Shown here: one piece after another, positions 43,087 through 52,265 of the stretch
Position numbering within the stretch: the stretch's first letter is position 1
Layout of the letters: each line of letters opens with the position of its first letter
Origin: DB1 sp049323655
Lineage (GTDB): Bacteria > Desulfobacterota > Desulfobulbia > Desulfobulbales > SURF-16
Direction of reading: 5' to 3'
Assembly (NCBI GenBank): GCA_049323655.1
Contig: JBMONO010000038.1
Coordinates: forward strand, 1-64,000
Length of the DNA stretch: 64,000 nt
Translations under genes and position numbers: made by a program
The notes under the pieces: generated by a model
Told to the model about the DNA's origin: nothing
Seen by the model: the letters and a program-made list of their open reading frames with translations, nothing else
Databases searched by the model: none

Positions 43087-44151
43087 TTACCCTCTTTCTT
43101 CAACCGATTCATCGGATAGAGATGACACCGGCGGTTCCCAATTATCTATCTTCATGCCAAGGGACAAGTCCATCTGCGACAGAAGCTGTTTGATTTCATT
43201 CAACGACTTGCGGCCAAAATTCTTCGTCTTCAGCATTTCCGCCTCTGTTTTCTGAACAAGTTCCCCGATGTAGCAAATCTGGGCGTTACGCAGGCAATTT
43301 GCAGAACGGACGGACAGCTCAAGATCTTCGACACTCTTAGACAGATGCGGGTTCATTTCCCGATCGTCACGGATAACAACCTTTTCGTCCTCGGCGCGCT
43401 CAACCTGATCTTCATCAAAATTGATGAAGACATTCATCTGCTCCTTGAGAATTTTCGCAGCATAAGCGAGGGCGTTCTCAGGCTTTACACTGCCGTCGGT
43501 GTGAATCTCCATGGTCAACTTGTCGTAATCGGTACGCTGCCCAACACGAGCCTGGCTGACAACGACCTTTACGTTCTTGATCGGAGTAAAAATTGCATCA
43601 ATGGGAATAACACCGACACTCTGCTCTTCGTTCTTGTTTTTTTCTGCAGGCGAATATCCTTTGCCCCATTTAACCTCAAGCTCCGCGACAAAAGGTGCGT
43701 CTCCGGTTATGGTGCAGATATGCTTTTCCGGATTCATCACCTCAACAGCGTTGCCGCCGATGATATCAGCTGCGGTGACGTTGCCCTTTTCGCGTTTTTC
43801 AATACGAACCACGGCAGAATCATTGACAAAAAGCTTCAACCGAACCTCCTTGAGGTTCAGGATGATTTCAGTCACATCCTCCAGGATTCCAGGAAGGGTG
43901 GAAAACTCATGAAGCGCACCATCGATCTTTACAGATGTAATGGCGGCTCCCTGCACCGAAGACAACAAAATACGGCGAAGTCCGTTGCCTATGGTGGTGG
44001 CAAAACCACGTTCCAAGGGATGACAGACGAATTTTCCATAACTTTCTGTATGGGTTTCATGATCCACCTCCAATGGGTTGGGGGTGATGAGGTCATGCCA
44101 ATTGCGATAAAATGGTGATAACTCTTGTGTCAAGGTTTCCTCATTTGCCAT
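43087..44151 (-). CDS. rpoA: RNA polymerase alpha subunit
   Basis: 354 residues. The N-terminal dimerisation domain spans about 1-240 (GFATTIGNGLRRILLSS near 50) and the C-terminal promoter- and activator-contacting domain about 265-330 (SVRSANCLRNAQI, NFGRKSLNEIKQLL). Between rpsD and rplQ, its classical position. The C-terminal tail of about 25 residues extends slightly past the usual end. Confidence 0.98.
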   Translation of the reverse strand: MANEETLTQELSPFYRNWHDLITPNPLEVDHETHTESYGKFVCHPLERGFATTIGNGLRRILLSSVQGAAITSVKIDGALHEFSTLPGILEDVTEIILNLKEVRLKLFVNDSAVVRIEKREKGNVTAADIIGGNAVEVMNPEKHICTITGDAPFVAELEVKWGKGYSPAEKNKNEEQSVGVIPIDAIFTPIKNVKVVVSQARVGQRTDYDKLTMEIHTDGSVKPENALAYAAKILKEQMNVFINFDEDQVERAEDEKVVIRDDREMNPHLSKSVEDLELSVRSANCLRNAQICYIGELVQKTEAEMLKTKNFGRKSLNEIKQLLSQMDLSLGMKIDNWEPPVSSLSDESVEERG

Positions 44152-44207
44152 CGTCTTTCTCTTGCTGTAAAATCTACGTTTTCCTGCTAAAATGGCCAGG
44201 CCGGAAA

Positions 44208-44837
44208 CTACTTGGAGTAAAGCTCGACAATCAACTGTTCCTGAATCGGCATGGTTATTTCCTCGCGCACAGGCATTCCCTTGACTTTTCCAGTCAGGGA
44301 AGCCTGTTCCAACTCCAACCAGGAAGGAACGCCACGACGAGCCACCGATTCGACGCTGTCAATTATTGATTCTACTTTTTTGCTTTTTTCCCGTACTGAA
44401 ATGACATCATTGACGGAAACAAGAAACGACGGGATGTTGACTTTTTTGCCATTGACTAATATGTGATTATGCTTGACAAGCTGACGCGCCTGGGTTCGAG
44501 ATGATGCAAAACCAAGACGAAATATCGCATTGTCAAGACGCCTTTCAAGCAGCATCAACAGGTTTTCACCAGTGACCCCTTTCGAAGATTCGGCAATCTG
44601 AAAATAGCGACGAAACTGACCTTCAAGCATGCCGTATATACGACGAACTTTCTGCTTTTCCCTCAGCTGAATGGAATAATCAGAAACCTTTCTCAGCCGG
44701 GACTGTCCATGCTGGCCCGGAGGAAATGCCCTCTTTTCAAAGGAACATTTATCTGAATAGCACCTGTCACCCTTAAGAAAAAGCTTCAATTTTTCGCGCC
44801 GGCATTGCCGACATACTGCGCCTCGATATCTAGCCAA
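44208..44837 (-). CDS. rpsD: 30S ribosomal protein S4
   Basis: 209 residues with an S4 RNA-binding domain (RLDNAIFRLGFASSR) and an intact N-terminal zinc-type cysteine set (C9, C12, C26, C31 in the CRQC...RCYSDKC region), so this is the C+ form. It is a primary 16S rRNA-binding protein and, in many bacteria, a translational regulator of this operon. I did not identify its leader site. Confidence 0.97.
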   Translation of the reverse strand: MARYRGAVCRQCRREKLKLFLKGDRCYSDKCSFEKRAFPPGQHGQSRLRKVSDYSIQLREKQKVRRIYGMLEGQFRRYFQIAESSKGVTGENLLMLLERRLDNAIFRLGFASSRTQARQLVKHNHILVNGKKVNIPSFLVSVNDVISVREKSKKVESIIDSVESVARRGVPSWLELEQASLTGKVKGMPVREEITMPIQEQLIVELYSK

Positions 44838-44897
44838 TGTATACCTCCGTTATTTCACGTTCAATAACGTTCTGGTGTCAATATGTGTAAAATACAA

Positions 44898-45287
44898 CTA
44901 TACTCGTCGTCTTTTAGGGGGTTTGCAGCCATTATGAGGCACAGGAGTCACATCAGAGATTCGACTCACCTCAAAACCGACCACCTGCAAAGCACGGATA
45001 GCGGCCTCACGTCCTGGTCCAGGTCCCTTCACTTTGACCTCAACCTTACGCATTCCCTGCTCCATTGCTACTTTAGCGGCGGTTTCAACGGCATTCTGCG
45101 CCGCAAATGGGGTACTCTTCCGTGAACCTTTGAAACCGAGTACGCCGGAACTTGACCAGGAAACGACATTGCCCTGCTTATCTGTAATTGATATCAAGGT
45201 GTTATTGAATGTAGACTTGATATGAACGACGCCCTCTGGCACGTTTTTCTTTTCTTTGCGTTTTACTTTCTTTTTCGGACTGGCCAT
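44898..45287 (-). CDS. rpsK: 30S ribosomal protein S11
   Basis: 129 residues with the conserved core VHIKSTFNNTLISITD and a basic C-terminal tail ending KPPKRRRV. It forms part of the 30S platform near the mRNA exit. Normal size and position between rpsM and rpsD. Confidence 0.98.
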   Translation of the reverse strand: MASPKKKVKRKEKKNVPEGVVHIKSTFNNTLISITDKQGNVVSWSSSGVLGFKGSRKSTPFAAQNAVETAAKVAMEQGMRKVEVKVKGPGPGREAAIRALQVVGFEVSRISDVTPVPHNGCKPPKRRRV

Positions 45288-45331
45288 TGAATTCTCCTGT
45301 TCAGGTCCGTTGATGATCTCGTACTCAAAAA

Positions 45332-45700
45332 CTATTTCTTACGCGCACCGGCGATTCGTCGCGGTCCCTTGCGAGTTCGAGCGTTGGTTTTTGTTCGTTG
45401 TCCACGACAGGGAAGTCCCCTTCTGTGCCGCAATCCGCGATAACATCCGAGATCCATGAGGCGTTTAACGTCAAGCGCAACCTCCCGACGCTTATCACCT
45501 TCTACTGCATATGATCCATCAATGATCTTTCTGATCTTTACTGCATCGTCGTCGGTCAGATCGTCACTGTTGAATGTATAGCTTATTCCGGCCTCATCGA
45601 GGATTTTTCTGGAAGTCGTTTTCCCTATTCCATAGATATAGGTCAGGGCGATTTCCATATGTTTGTTTTTGGGCAAATCTACACCTGCTATGCGAGCCAA
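45332..45700 (-). CDS. rpsM: 30S ribosomal protein S13
   Basis: 122 residues starting MARIAGVDLP, with the helix-two-turn-helix RNA-binding region (IYGIGKTTSRKIL) and the basic tail RGQRTKTNARTRKGPRR. It contacts P-site tRNA and the subunit bridge. It follows rpmJ after 26 bases. Confidence 0.98.
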   Translation of the reverse strand: MARIAGVDLPKNKHMEIALTYIYGIGKTTSRKILDEAGISYTFNSDDLTDDDAVKIRKIIDGSYAVEGDKRREVALDVKRLMDLGCYRGLRHRRGLPCRGQRTKTNARTRKGPRRIAGARKK

Positions 45701-45726
45701 GGTCTACCTCCTCATAATCCTTTCAA

Positions 45727-45840
45727 TTAACCCTGCCGTTGTTTATGCTTCTTCACCTTACAAGAAACCCGCACAACTCCCTTGCGCTTAAAGACCTTAC
45801 AATCACTGCATATCTTTTTAACCGATGCACGTACTTTCAT
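45727..45840 (-). CDS. rpmJ: 50S ribosomal protein L36
   Basis: 37 residues, reading MKVRASVKKICSDCKVFKRK and then GVVRVSCKVKKHKQRQG. The zinc-ribbon ligands C11, C14, C27 and H32 are all present, so it is the zinc-binding form. It was found by direct reading between infA and rpsM, where it normally lies. Confidence 0.96.
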   Translation of the reverse strand: MKVRASVKKICSDCKVFKRKGVVRVSCKVKKHKQRQG

Positions 45841-45855
45841 TGTCTTATCCTGAAA

Positions 45856-46089
45856 TCATTTCTTTTTTTGATTCTTTGCCCTGAAGGTTACCCGCCCTCT
45901 GGTAAGGTCATAGGGTGAGAGTTCGACGGTAACACGATCCCCGGGCAAAATTTTGATAAAATGCATTCTCATCTTACCGGAAATATGGGCCAGTATTTTA
46001 TGGCCATTGTCGAGCTCAACCCTGAACATCGCATTCGGCAACGGCTCAATGATGGTGCCTTCGACTGTAATGGCCTCTTCCTTTGCCAT
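45856..46089 (-). CDS. infA: Translation initiation factor IF-1
   Basis: 77 residues with the S1/OB fold: EGTIIEPLPNAMFRVELDNGH, then HISGKMRMHFIKILPGDRV and LSPYDLTRGRV. The ATG of MAKEEAITVEG is the real start; the frame runs further upstream but only through a terminator and promoter region. IF-1 blocks the ribosomal A site during initiation. Confidence 0.97.
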   Translation of the reverse strand: MAKEEAITVEGTIIEPLPNAMFRVELDNGHKILAHISGKMRMHFIKILPGDRVTVELSPYDLTRGRVTFRAKNQKKK

Positions 46090-46132
46090 AAACCTTGCAT
46101 TCCTTACTTGAATTCCCACCGGGATTACTGAC

Positions 46133-46162
46133 AAAAAAACCGGCCCCGTTCGCACAGAGCCG
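46133..46162 (-). terminator. Terminator between map and infA
   Basis: On the minus strand CGGCTC and GGGCCG pair (six pairs, one of them G-T) around a 10-base loop and are followed by GTTTTTTT. It lies after the map stop and before infA, so it can separate the spc-type upstream genes from the alpha-type downstream genes. Confidence 0.7.
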
Positions 46163-46170
46163 AAAAATGA

Positions 46171-46197
46171 ATTATATATATTAGCACACCACCTCAA
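46171..46197 (-). promoter_or_regulatory. Candidate promoter for infA and the alpha operon
   Basis: On the minus strand a perfect TATAAT (complement of 46171-46176) has TTGAGG 15 bases upstream (complement of 46192-46197). The transcript would begin close to the terminator hairpin, so the hairpin would be at its very 5' end. The spacer is short. Confidence 0.45.
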
Positions 46198-46224
46198 TCT
46201 GCGCTACTATTTTCATCAACCTCA

Positions 46225-46995
46225 TCAGCAATCTTTTCGTGACCGGCTCAACACCAAGGGTCCATCAGCGGTGACGGCAACCGAATGCTCAAAGTGAGCG
46301 GAAAGACTATGGTCTTTGGTCACCACGGTCCAGCCGTCGCGGAGTATTATTACCTCTGCCCCACCGATATTAACCATCGGCTCGATGGCGAGCACCATTC
46401 CCTCCAGCAGTTTCGGGCTGGGCCCTGAGCGGTAATAATTCGGAATTTCAGGCGGTTCATGCAATGATTGCCCAATACCATGCCCGACAAACTGGCGAAC
46501 GACCGAATATCCTTTCCTTTCTACATGCTCCTGGACGGCACGAGAGATGTCGGCGATACGATTACCTATTTTTACCTGTTCAATAGCCTTGACCAGAGAT
46601 TCCTCTGTTACCTGAAGAAGCGCCGTTGCCTCTTCATTGACTGACCCAATTGGCAGGGTTACAGCTGCATCACCGTAATAGCCATTATAGAGAACACCAA
46701 AATCAATGCTGAGGATATCGCCCTCGTGCAGAACAACCTTTTTGGAAGGTATCCCATGCACAACCTGATCATTCAGAGAAACACACAAACTCCCCGGAAA
46801 ACCGCGGTAACCCTTGAATGCAGGCTTTGCCCCTCTCTTAAGAGCATACTGCTCGGCGAGCTGATCCAGCTCCAATGTACTCACACCTGGGCGGACATGC
46901 TCCCGCAGCATCTCGAGAGCCCCGGCAACAACCTGGTTGGCCTCCTCCATGATCCTCAATTCAGAGGGAGTTTTCAGGATGATCCGTGCTGCCAT
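46225..46995 (-). CDS. map: Methionine aminopeptidase, type I
   Basis: 256 residues with the pita-bread fold. Metal ligands recognised by context are D in SIDFGVLYNG, D in GYYGDAAVT, H in VGHGIGQSLHEPP, E in AIEPMV and E in FEHSV. It removes initiator methionine from nascent proteins. Between secY and infA, a common place for map. Normal length, no extra N-terminal zinc finger. Confidence 0.97.
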   Translation of the reverse strand: MAARIILKTPSELRIMEEANQVVAGALEMLREHVRPGVSTLELDQLAEQYALKRGAKPAFKGYRGFPGSLCVSLNDQVVHGIPSKKVVLHEGDILSIDFGVLYNGYYGDAAVTLPIGSVNEEATALLQVTEESLVKAIEQVKIGNRIADISRAVQEHVERKGYSVVRQFVGHGIGQSLHEPPEIPNYYRSGPSPKLLEGMVLAIEPMVNIGGAEVIILRDGWTVVTKDHSLSAHFEHSVAVTADGPLVLSRSRKDC

Positions 46996-47007
46996 GAGAT
47001 AAGGGTG

Positions 47008-48318
47008 CTACCTCCGCCCCTTAATCCGTCCCGACTTCAGAAATCCGTCATAATTCCGGGAGATGGCGTGTGATTCGATCTGCGAGAGGGTGTCAATGGC
47101 AACACCGACGACGATCAACAATGCCGTGCCGCCAAAATAAAAAGGGACATTCAGTTGGTCAACCAGCATTGTCGGCAATACACACACCGCACTAATATAC
47201 AAAGCACCAATGACGGTCAGTCGGGTAATAACTCTGTCAAGAAATTCAGCGGTTTTTTTGCCGGGCCTGACGCCGGGAACAAATCCACCGTTTTTTTTCA
47301 AATTTTCCGAGACATCGACCGGATTAAAGGTGACCGCGGTGTAAAAAAAACAAAAAAAGACAATCAACCCGACATACAGCACATTATGCAATGGACTCCC
47401 CCAGGCAAGAACCGAAGTGAGCTGCTGCACCCAGTCTATCTGTATGAAACCGCCGATGGTTGCCGGAAACATCATAATCGAAGAGGCAAAAATCGGCGGA
47501 ATAACCCCGGGAATGTTGATTTTCAACGGAAGATGCGAGCGTTGCCCGCCGTAAAGCTGGCGCCCGATCATCCTTTTGGCATATTGAATTGGGATGCGGC
47601 GCTGGGCAGTTTCTGCAAATATAATGAAAAAAATGACCGCAGCCATCATGGCGAGCAGAATCGGTAGAAAGATAAGGGTCATTTCGCCGGAGGAGACCAT
47701 CTTAAATGTATTAACAATGGCTGCCGGCATTCGGGCAACAATACCTGCAAAAATAATCATTGAAATACCGTTACCGATACCCCTTTCCGTCATCTGTTCC
47801 CCCAGCCACATGATAAAGGCAGTGCCGGAAGTCAGGGTCAGCATGGTCATCAAACGAAACGTCCAACCAGGCTCAATGACAATCATCTCGCTGCCAGCCG
47901 GGGCAACCATCCCCTCAAGACCGACGCTGATCATCAAGCCCTGGATAACACTCAGTCCAACTGTCGCATATCGGGTATACTGCGTAATTTTTCGACGTCC
48001 GGCCTCCCCCTCCTTGGACAGGGCTGAGAGTTGAGGCACAACGACGGTGAGCAGCTGAAAAATGATCGATGCGCTGATGTATGGCATGATACCGAGGGCG
48101 AATATGGAAAAATTCTCCAATGCGCCGCCGGAAAACATATTAAACATCCCAAACAGGGTACCGGCATTTTTTTCAAAAAAAGCCGCAAGGGCCTCGCCGT
48201 TGATCCCTGGTGTGGGAATCTGAACGCCAGCCCGATACACAGCCAACATCAGGAGGGTAAATGTTATCCGCCTTCTCAGCTCAGGAATATTCGCTGCGCT
48301 TTGCAGTCCTCCAGCCAT
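47008..48318 (-). CDS. secY: Preprotein translocase subunit SecY
   Basis: 436 residues with ten TM helices and the family segments GINGEALAAFF, FSGGALENFSIFALGIMPYI, and a cytosolic loop containing GQRSHLPLKINIPGVIP. It forms the protein-conducting channel of the inner membrane. It follows rplO by 9 bases and precedes map by 12. Confidence 0.98.
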   Translation of the reverse strand: MAGGLQSAANIPELRRRITFTLLMLAVYRAGVQIPTPGINGEALAAFFEKNAGTLFGMFNMFSGGALENFSIFALGIMPYISASIIFQLLTVVVPQLSALSKEGEAGRRKITQYTRYATVGLSVIQGLMISVGLEGMVAPAGSEMIVIEPGWTFRLMTMLTLTSGTAFIMWLGEQMTERGIGNGISMIIFAGIVARMPAAIVNTFKMVSSGEMTLIFLPILLAMMAAVIFFIIFAETAQRRIPIQYAKRMIGRQLYGGQRSHLPLKINIPGVIPPIFASSIMMFPATIGGFIQIDWVQQLTSVLAWGSPLHNVLYVGLIVFFCFFYTAVTFNPVDVSENLKKNGGFVPGVRPGKKTAEFLDRVITRLTVIGALYISAVCVLPTMLVDQLNVPFYFGGTALLIVVGVAIDTLSQIESHAISRNYDGFLKSGRIKGRR

Positions 48319-48327
48319 TGATATTCC

Positions 48328-48768
48328 TTACCCTTCTATTGATCCACCAGCCTGCTCAATCTTGGTGCGGGCAGTCTGGCTGACACTATCAACGGCGACG
48401 ACAAATTTCTTTTCAACTGCACCGTCACCGAGAAGCTTAACATGTCGATCTTTGGCCCGAATAAGGCCAGCGGCAAGAAGAGAATCGCGATCCACGCGGG
48501 CACCATCTTCCATCCTGTTAAGATCGCGGACATTAACAACTGCATAAACAACCTTAAAAACATTGGTAAAACCACGTTTAGGCAGACGGCGCTGTAAAGG
48601 CATCTGACCACCTTCAAAGCCCATCTTCACACCACTGCCTGAACGCGCTTTAAAGCCCTTGTGACCGCGGCCGGCAGTTTTTCCATGCCCTGAACCATGC
48701 CCTCTTCCCACACGTTTCCGCTGTTTGCGTGATCCTTCCTGCGGTGACAGATTGCTCAGTGACAACAT
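48328..48768 (-). CDS. rplO: 50S ribosomal protein L15
   Basis: 146 residues with the glycine- and arginine-rich N-terminus (KRVGRGHGSGHGKTAGRGHKG) and the C-terminal L15 core (VDSVSQTARTKIEQAGGS). Its first base abuts the rpmD stop. Normal length. Confidence 0.98.
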   Translation of the reverse strand: MLSLSNLSPQEGSRKQRKRVGRGHGSGHGKTAGRGHKGFKARSGSGVKMGFEGGQMPLQRRLPKRGFTNVFKVVYAVVNVRDLNRMEDGARVDRDSLLAAGLIRAKDRHVKLLGDGAVEKKFVVAVDSVSQTARTKIEQAGGSIEG

Positions 48769-48950
48769 TATATTTCCTCCACATCAACAAGATGAGCCAC
48801 CTTGCTGATCATTCCCCGAATCTGCGGTGTATCTTTGCGGACAACGGTCTTATTCGTTTTAGTCAGTCCCAATCCGGTGACAGTGGCGCGCACCTTTTCA
48901 GTGCTGCCAATCACACTTTTTCGCAATCGTATTTTCAACTCATTTGCCAT
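48768..48950 (-). CDS. rpmD: 50S ribosomal protein L30
   Basis: 60 residues beginning MANELKIRLRKSVIG. GGGAAA precedes this ATG; an upstream ATG four codons earlier is in frame but overlaps the Shine-Dalgarno sequence. It shares one base with rplO. Bacterial short form. Confidence 0.95.
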   Translation of the reverse strand: MANELKIRLRKSVIGSTEKVRATVTGLGLTKTNKTVVRKDTPQIRGMISKVAHLVDVEEI

Positions 48951-49054
48951 GATATTTCCCATGTATACAAAACAGCCACAAAGTGGCAGATGTTTTCATC
49001 CCAGCAACAGCATTCCGGAATCTTTCTGCAGCAATCTTCACTGCCGTCACTTCA

Positions 49055-49561
49055 TTACGAGAGGATCTGCTGAACGGTCATGCCGCGCTGGGAGGCGACT
49101 TTTTCAACGCTGCGCAGCTTTCTCAGACCGTCAAGGGTTGCCTTGACCAGGTTATGCGGGTTATGCGACCCCAGGCATTTGGTCAAAATGTTCTGGACCC
49201 CTGCCGCTTCAAGTACCGCTCGCACAGCCCCACCGGCTATTACACCCGTACCTGCGGAGGCAGGTTTAAGCATAACTTTGCCGGCACCGAATTTTCCATT
49301 AATCTCATGGGGGATGCTCGTTTCAGTAATGGCAACAGGTTTCATGTCCTTGCGGGCTTTTTCAACGCCTTTACGAATCGCCTCAGGAACCTGATTCGCC
49401 TTGCCAAGTCCGTAGCCGACATTGCCATTACCATCCCCAACGACCACGATCGCGCTAAAACTAAAGCGACGGCCGCCTTTAACTACCTTTGCCACCCTGT
49501 TGATATAGACAATCTTTTCAATGAGCTGATCATCTATCTTTTCGGTCTTGAAATCGGACAA
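49055..49561 (-). CDS. rpsE: 30S ribosomal protein S5 (TTG start)
   Basis: 168 residues with the S5 double-stranded RNA-binding N-domain (KIVYINRVAKVVKGGRRFSFSAI) and the C-terminal domain (GTGVIAGGAVRAVLEAAGV). The start codon appears to be TTG: AGGTGGGGGTG lies 4-5 bases before it, and the next residues SDFKTEKIDD match the usual S5 opening. No ATG or GTG is available that keeps the N-terminus. S5 affects decoding accuracy. Confidence 0.96.
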   Translation of the reverse strand: MSDFKTEKIDDQLIEKIVYINRVAKVVKGGRRFSFSAIVVVGDGNGNVGYGLGKANQVPEAIRKGVEKARKDMKPVAITETSIPHEINGKFGAGKVMLKPASAGTGVIAGGAVRAVLEAAGVQNILTKCLGSHNPHNLVKATLDGLRKLRSVEKVASQRGMTVQQILS

Positions 49562-49616
49562 CTTACACCCCCACCTGAATCAGGTCAGTTATGATATTTT
49601 GGAAGTCTATGACCTA

Positions 49617-49985
49617 TTAAAACTCAAGCCCACCGGCCCGTGCCCCATCGGACAAGGCTTTGACCCGGCCATGATAAATATAGCCGCCCCTGTCAAAAAC
49701 GACCTTGGTGAGGCCTTGTTCTTTCATTTTTGCGGCAAGCAACAATCCGACCTGATGAGCGCTGGCTGTTTTCCCTTTTCCCTCAACCGGTTCAGCATAC
49801 GCCTTGTCACAGGTGGACATTGAACATATCGTGTGACCAGTCTGGTCATCGATCACTTGCGCATATATATGCTTTGCGCTTTTAAAAACACGCAGACGTG
49901 GTCTTTCAGGGGTACCGAATATCTTCTTACGTATCCGCTGAATCCTTTTGGCGCGTGCCGTTGCTTTCTGATTCGTTCTTGCCAT
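49617..49985 (-). CDS. rplR: 50S ribosomal protein L18
   Basis: 122 residues, basic N-terminus (KATARAKRIQRIRKKIFGT) and the conserved core RPRLRVFKSAKHIYAQVIDD, ending FDRGGYIYHGRVKALSDGAR. It binds 5S rRNA. Normal length. Confidence 0.98.
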   Translation of the reverse strand: MARTNQKATARAKRIQRIRKKIFGTPERPRLRVFKSAKHIYAQVIDDQTGHTICSMSTCDKAYAEPVEGKGKTASAHQVGLLLAAKMKEQGLTKVVFDRGGYIYHGRVKALSDGARAGGLEF

Positions 49986-50019
49986 CTCTCACACCTTGTA
50001 CTGTGGATAAATATGATAA

Positions 50020-50556
50020 TTACTTCGATGCTGATTTGCCGGCTTTTCTGGCGATATATTCATTTTCATAGCGAATACCTTTTCCCTTGTAGGGTTCGGG
50101 TTTTCGAATCGCCCGTATCTTGGCAGCTGTCAAACCAAGCAGTTCCTTATCAATCGATTCAAGGGTGATGGATGTTTTTTCAACCTTCCCTTCAACACCC
50201 TGGGGTAAAGGAAATACAACGGGATTTGAAAAGCCGACGCTCAGGGTCAGGACATTCTGCTGGATGTCGGCCTTGTAACCGACTCCTTCAATCACGAGCT
50301 TTTTGGCGAACATCTTCTCGGACCCGAGAATCATATTATTAACAAGGGTTCGCGTTAAACCGCTGAATGCACGAGTCCTCTTGCTGTTATCAAGACATTT
50401 TATTGATATTACACCATTCTCCTGAACAAGACTGATTTCAGGTCGAATCTCCCTTTCCAGGACGCCCTTGGGTCCGGTAACCTTCACATTGGTACCATTG
50501 ATATCCACCTTGACGGCGGCTGGTACTGATATGGGCTGATTGCCAATCCTCGACAT
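50020..50556 (-). CDS. rplF: 50S ribosomal protein L6
   Basis: 178 residues beginning MSRIGNQPISVPAAVKV, with two L6 repeats and the C-terminal KPEPYKGKGIRYENE motif. It lies near the factor-binding stalk. Normal length; 89 bases separate it from rpsH. Confidence 0.98.
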   Translation of the reverse strand: MSRIGNQPISVPAAVKVDINGTNVKVTGPKGVLEREIRPEISLVQENGVISIKCLDNSKRTRAFSGLTRTLVNNMILGSEKMFAKKLVIEGVGYKADIQQNVLTLSVGFSNPVVFPLPQGVEGKVEKTSITLESIDKELLGLTAAKIRAIRKPEPYKGKGIRYENEYIARKAGKSASK

Positions 50557-50645
50557 TGGTCATCTCCACTCTATCTACTGACGTACTTGCTTTATAAGAA
50601 TCGGCATCACCTGAAAGGCGAGCCGCACTAATCTCAGGAGGTATC

Positions 50646-51044
50646 CTACCAAACGGTAAAGAGCAGTTCTCCGCCTGTCCCGGATTCACGTGCCTGTTTG
50701 TCTGTGAGTATACCTTTTGAAGTGGACAGCACGGCTACCCCGAGACCACTCATTACCTTAGGAATCCTATCGGCTTTGACATAAACACGACAACCTGGTT
50801 TGCTGACGCGTTTCAGGCCGGAAATGACACAGTTCCGATGCTGATCATACTTGAGGAAAATCTTCAATATCCCCTGTTTGCCATCTACGGCAACCTGGTA
50901 ATCTTCGATGTACCCCTCTTTTTTCAAAATATCAGCAACCGCTTTTTTAACTTTCGATGCAGGCATCTCAAGGCTTGAAAATTTTACGATTCGAGCATTT
51001 CTAATTCTGGTCAGCATATCTGCCAGGGTATCACTCATTGACAT
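50646..51044 (-). CDS. rpsH: 30S ribosomal protein S8
   Basis: 132 residues beginning MSMSDTLADMLTRIRNA, ending GLGVAVLSTSKGILTDKQAR...GGELLFTVW as expected. It is a primary 16S rRNA binder and, in E. coli, the translational repressor of the spc operon; the repressor site was not located here. Confidence 0.98.
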   Translation of the reverse strand: MSMSDTLADMLTRIRNARIVKFSSLEMPASKVKKAVADILKKEGYIEDYQVAVDGKQGILKIFLKYDQHRNCVISGLKRVSKPGCRVYVKADRIPKVMSGLGVAVLSTSKGILTDKQARESGTGGELLFTVW

Positions 51045-51088
51045 GAATTTACTCCTTTTCAGTCACGTATAAATGACGTACTCTTACT

Positions 51089-51274
51089 TTACCAGCTCGA
51101 TTTCGTCACGCCGGTTATTTCGCCGCGGGATGCCAGAGTTCTGAAACATATACGACAAATACCGAACTTTCTGATAAAGGCACGTGGTCTGCCACACAGC
51201 GGACAACGATTGTGGGCTCTGACCTGAAATTTCGGTTTCCGCTCGCTTTTTGATATTAAAGATTTCTTAGCCAA
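51089..51274 (-). CDS. rpsN: 30S ribosomal protein S14, zinc-binding short form
   Basis: 61 residues with both zinc pairs, C24-x2-C27 and C40-x2-C43 (RCPLCGRPRAF, GICRICFRTL). This is the short C+ form found in many anaerobes and Gram-positives. Ends KSSW as usual. Confidence 0.97.
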   Translation of the reverse strand: MAKKSLISKSERKPKFQVRAHNRCPLCGRPRAFIRKFGICRICFRTLASRGEITGVTKSSW

Positions 51275-51294
51275 CCTCTTCCTCCTGAACTGTG

Positions 51295-51834
51295 CTATTT
51301 ACGGAAAGGCATTCCCAACGCCGACAGGAGAAAGCGACTCTCCGCATCAGTTTTGGCATTGGTGGTGATTGTTATGTTAAATCCTTTAATTTTATCGATT
51401 TTATCATAATCGATTTCCGGGAAGATAATATGCTCTTTGATGCCGAATGAGAAATTTCCACGCCCATCAAAACCGCTGTCCTTGATCCCACGGAAATCGC
51501 GAACCCGTGGCAATGCGATATGGACCAGCTTACTGTAAAAATCGTACATTCTCTCCTTGCGCAGTGTCACTTTACAGCCAATCGGCATACCTTCGCGAAG
51601 CTTGAAGGTGGCAATCGATTTTCTCGCTTTCGTAACCACTGCCTTCTGCCCGGCGATCAAGGTAAGTTCATTGGCGGCGCTTTCAACGATCTTCGGATTT
51701 TGCACGGCTTCGCCAAGGCCCATATTGAGAACGATTTTCTCAATACGGGGAACCTGCATCATATTTTTGTATCCAAACTCCTTAACGAGCATAGGGATAC
51801 ATTCTTTTTCATAAAATTCTTTCAATGTTGCCAT
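51295..51834 (-). CDS. rplE: 50S ribosomal protein L5
   Basis: 179 residues. The start MATLKEFYEKE is preferred: GGAG lies 6 bases upstream and the length matches the family. An ATG one codon earlier and a TTG four codons earlier are in frame. Core motifs are VLNMGLGEAVQNPK and IKEHIIFPEIDYDKI. It binds 5S rRNA. Confidence 0.97.
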   Translation of the reverse strand: MATLKEFYEKECIPMLVKEFGYKNMMQVPRIEKIVLNMGLGEAVQNPKIVESAANELTLIAGQKAVVTKARKSIATFKLREGMPIGCKVTLRKERMYDFYSKLVHIALPRVRDFRGIKDSGFDGRGNFSFGIKEHIIFPEIDYDKIDKIKGFNITITTNAKTDAESRFLLSALGMPFRK

Positions 51835-51863
51835 CATTGTCTCCAATAAACCAAAGCGGTTGG

Positions 51864-52199
51864 TTACGCGTTTGATTCTATCGATTCACCACATTTCTTG
51901 CAAAGACGAACCTTGGTGCCGTCCGCAAGGATGGCCCTTTTCACCCGCACCGTCTTTGCGCACTTGGAACAGATCAACATCAGGTTCGAAACGTGAATCG
52001 GCGCTTCCATTTCAATGATACCACCCTGCTGGTTCTTGACATTGGGTTTGGTATGGCGTTTCACCATGTTGATTTTTTCTACCTTTGCCTTTGCGGAGTC
52101 AGGATATACCTTGGTAATCTTTCCAACACGCCCCTTATCCTTACCGGCAATCACCTCAACTTTATCATTGAGTTTGAGATAATTCTTCCCTGCTGCCAT
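51864..52199 (-). CDS. rplX: 50S ribosomal protein L24
   Basis: 111 residues with the KOW motif near the start (DKVEVIAGKDKGRVGKITKV) and four C-terminal cysteines (CSKCAKTVRV, LCKKCGE) that could hold zinc. It is an early assembly protein of the large subunit. Confidence 0.97.
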   Translation of the reverse strand: MAAGKNYLKLNDKVEVIAGKDKGRVGKITKVYPDSAKAKVEKINMVKRHTKPNVKNQQGGIIEMEAPIHVSNLMLICSKCAKTVRVKRAILADGTKVRLCKKCGESIESNA

Positions 52200-52265
52200 C
52201 CTGCTACCTCTTCTTAAGTTTAACTCTCTCTACAGACAGACTGTTGATCCGGACCACTCCGCAAA

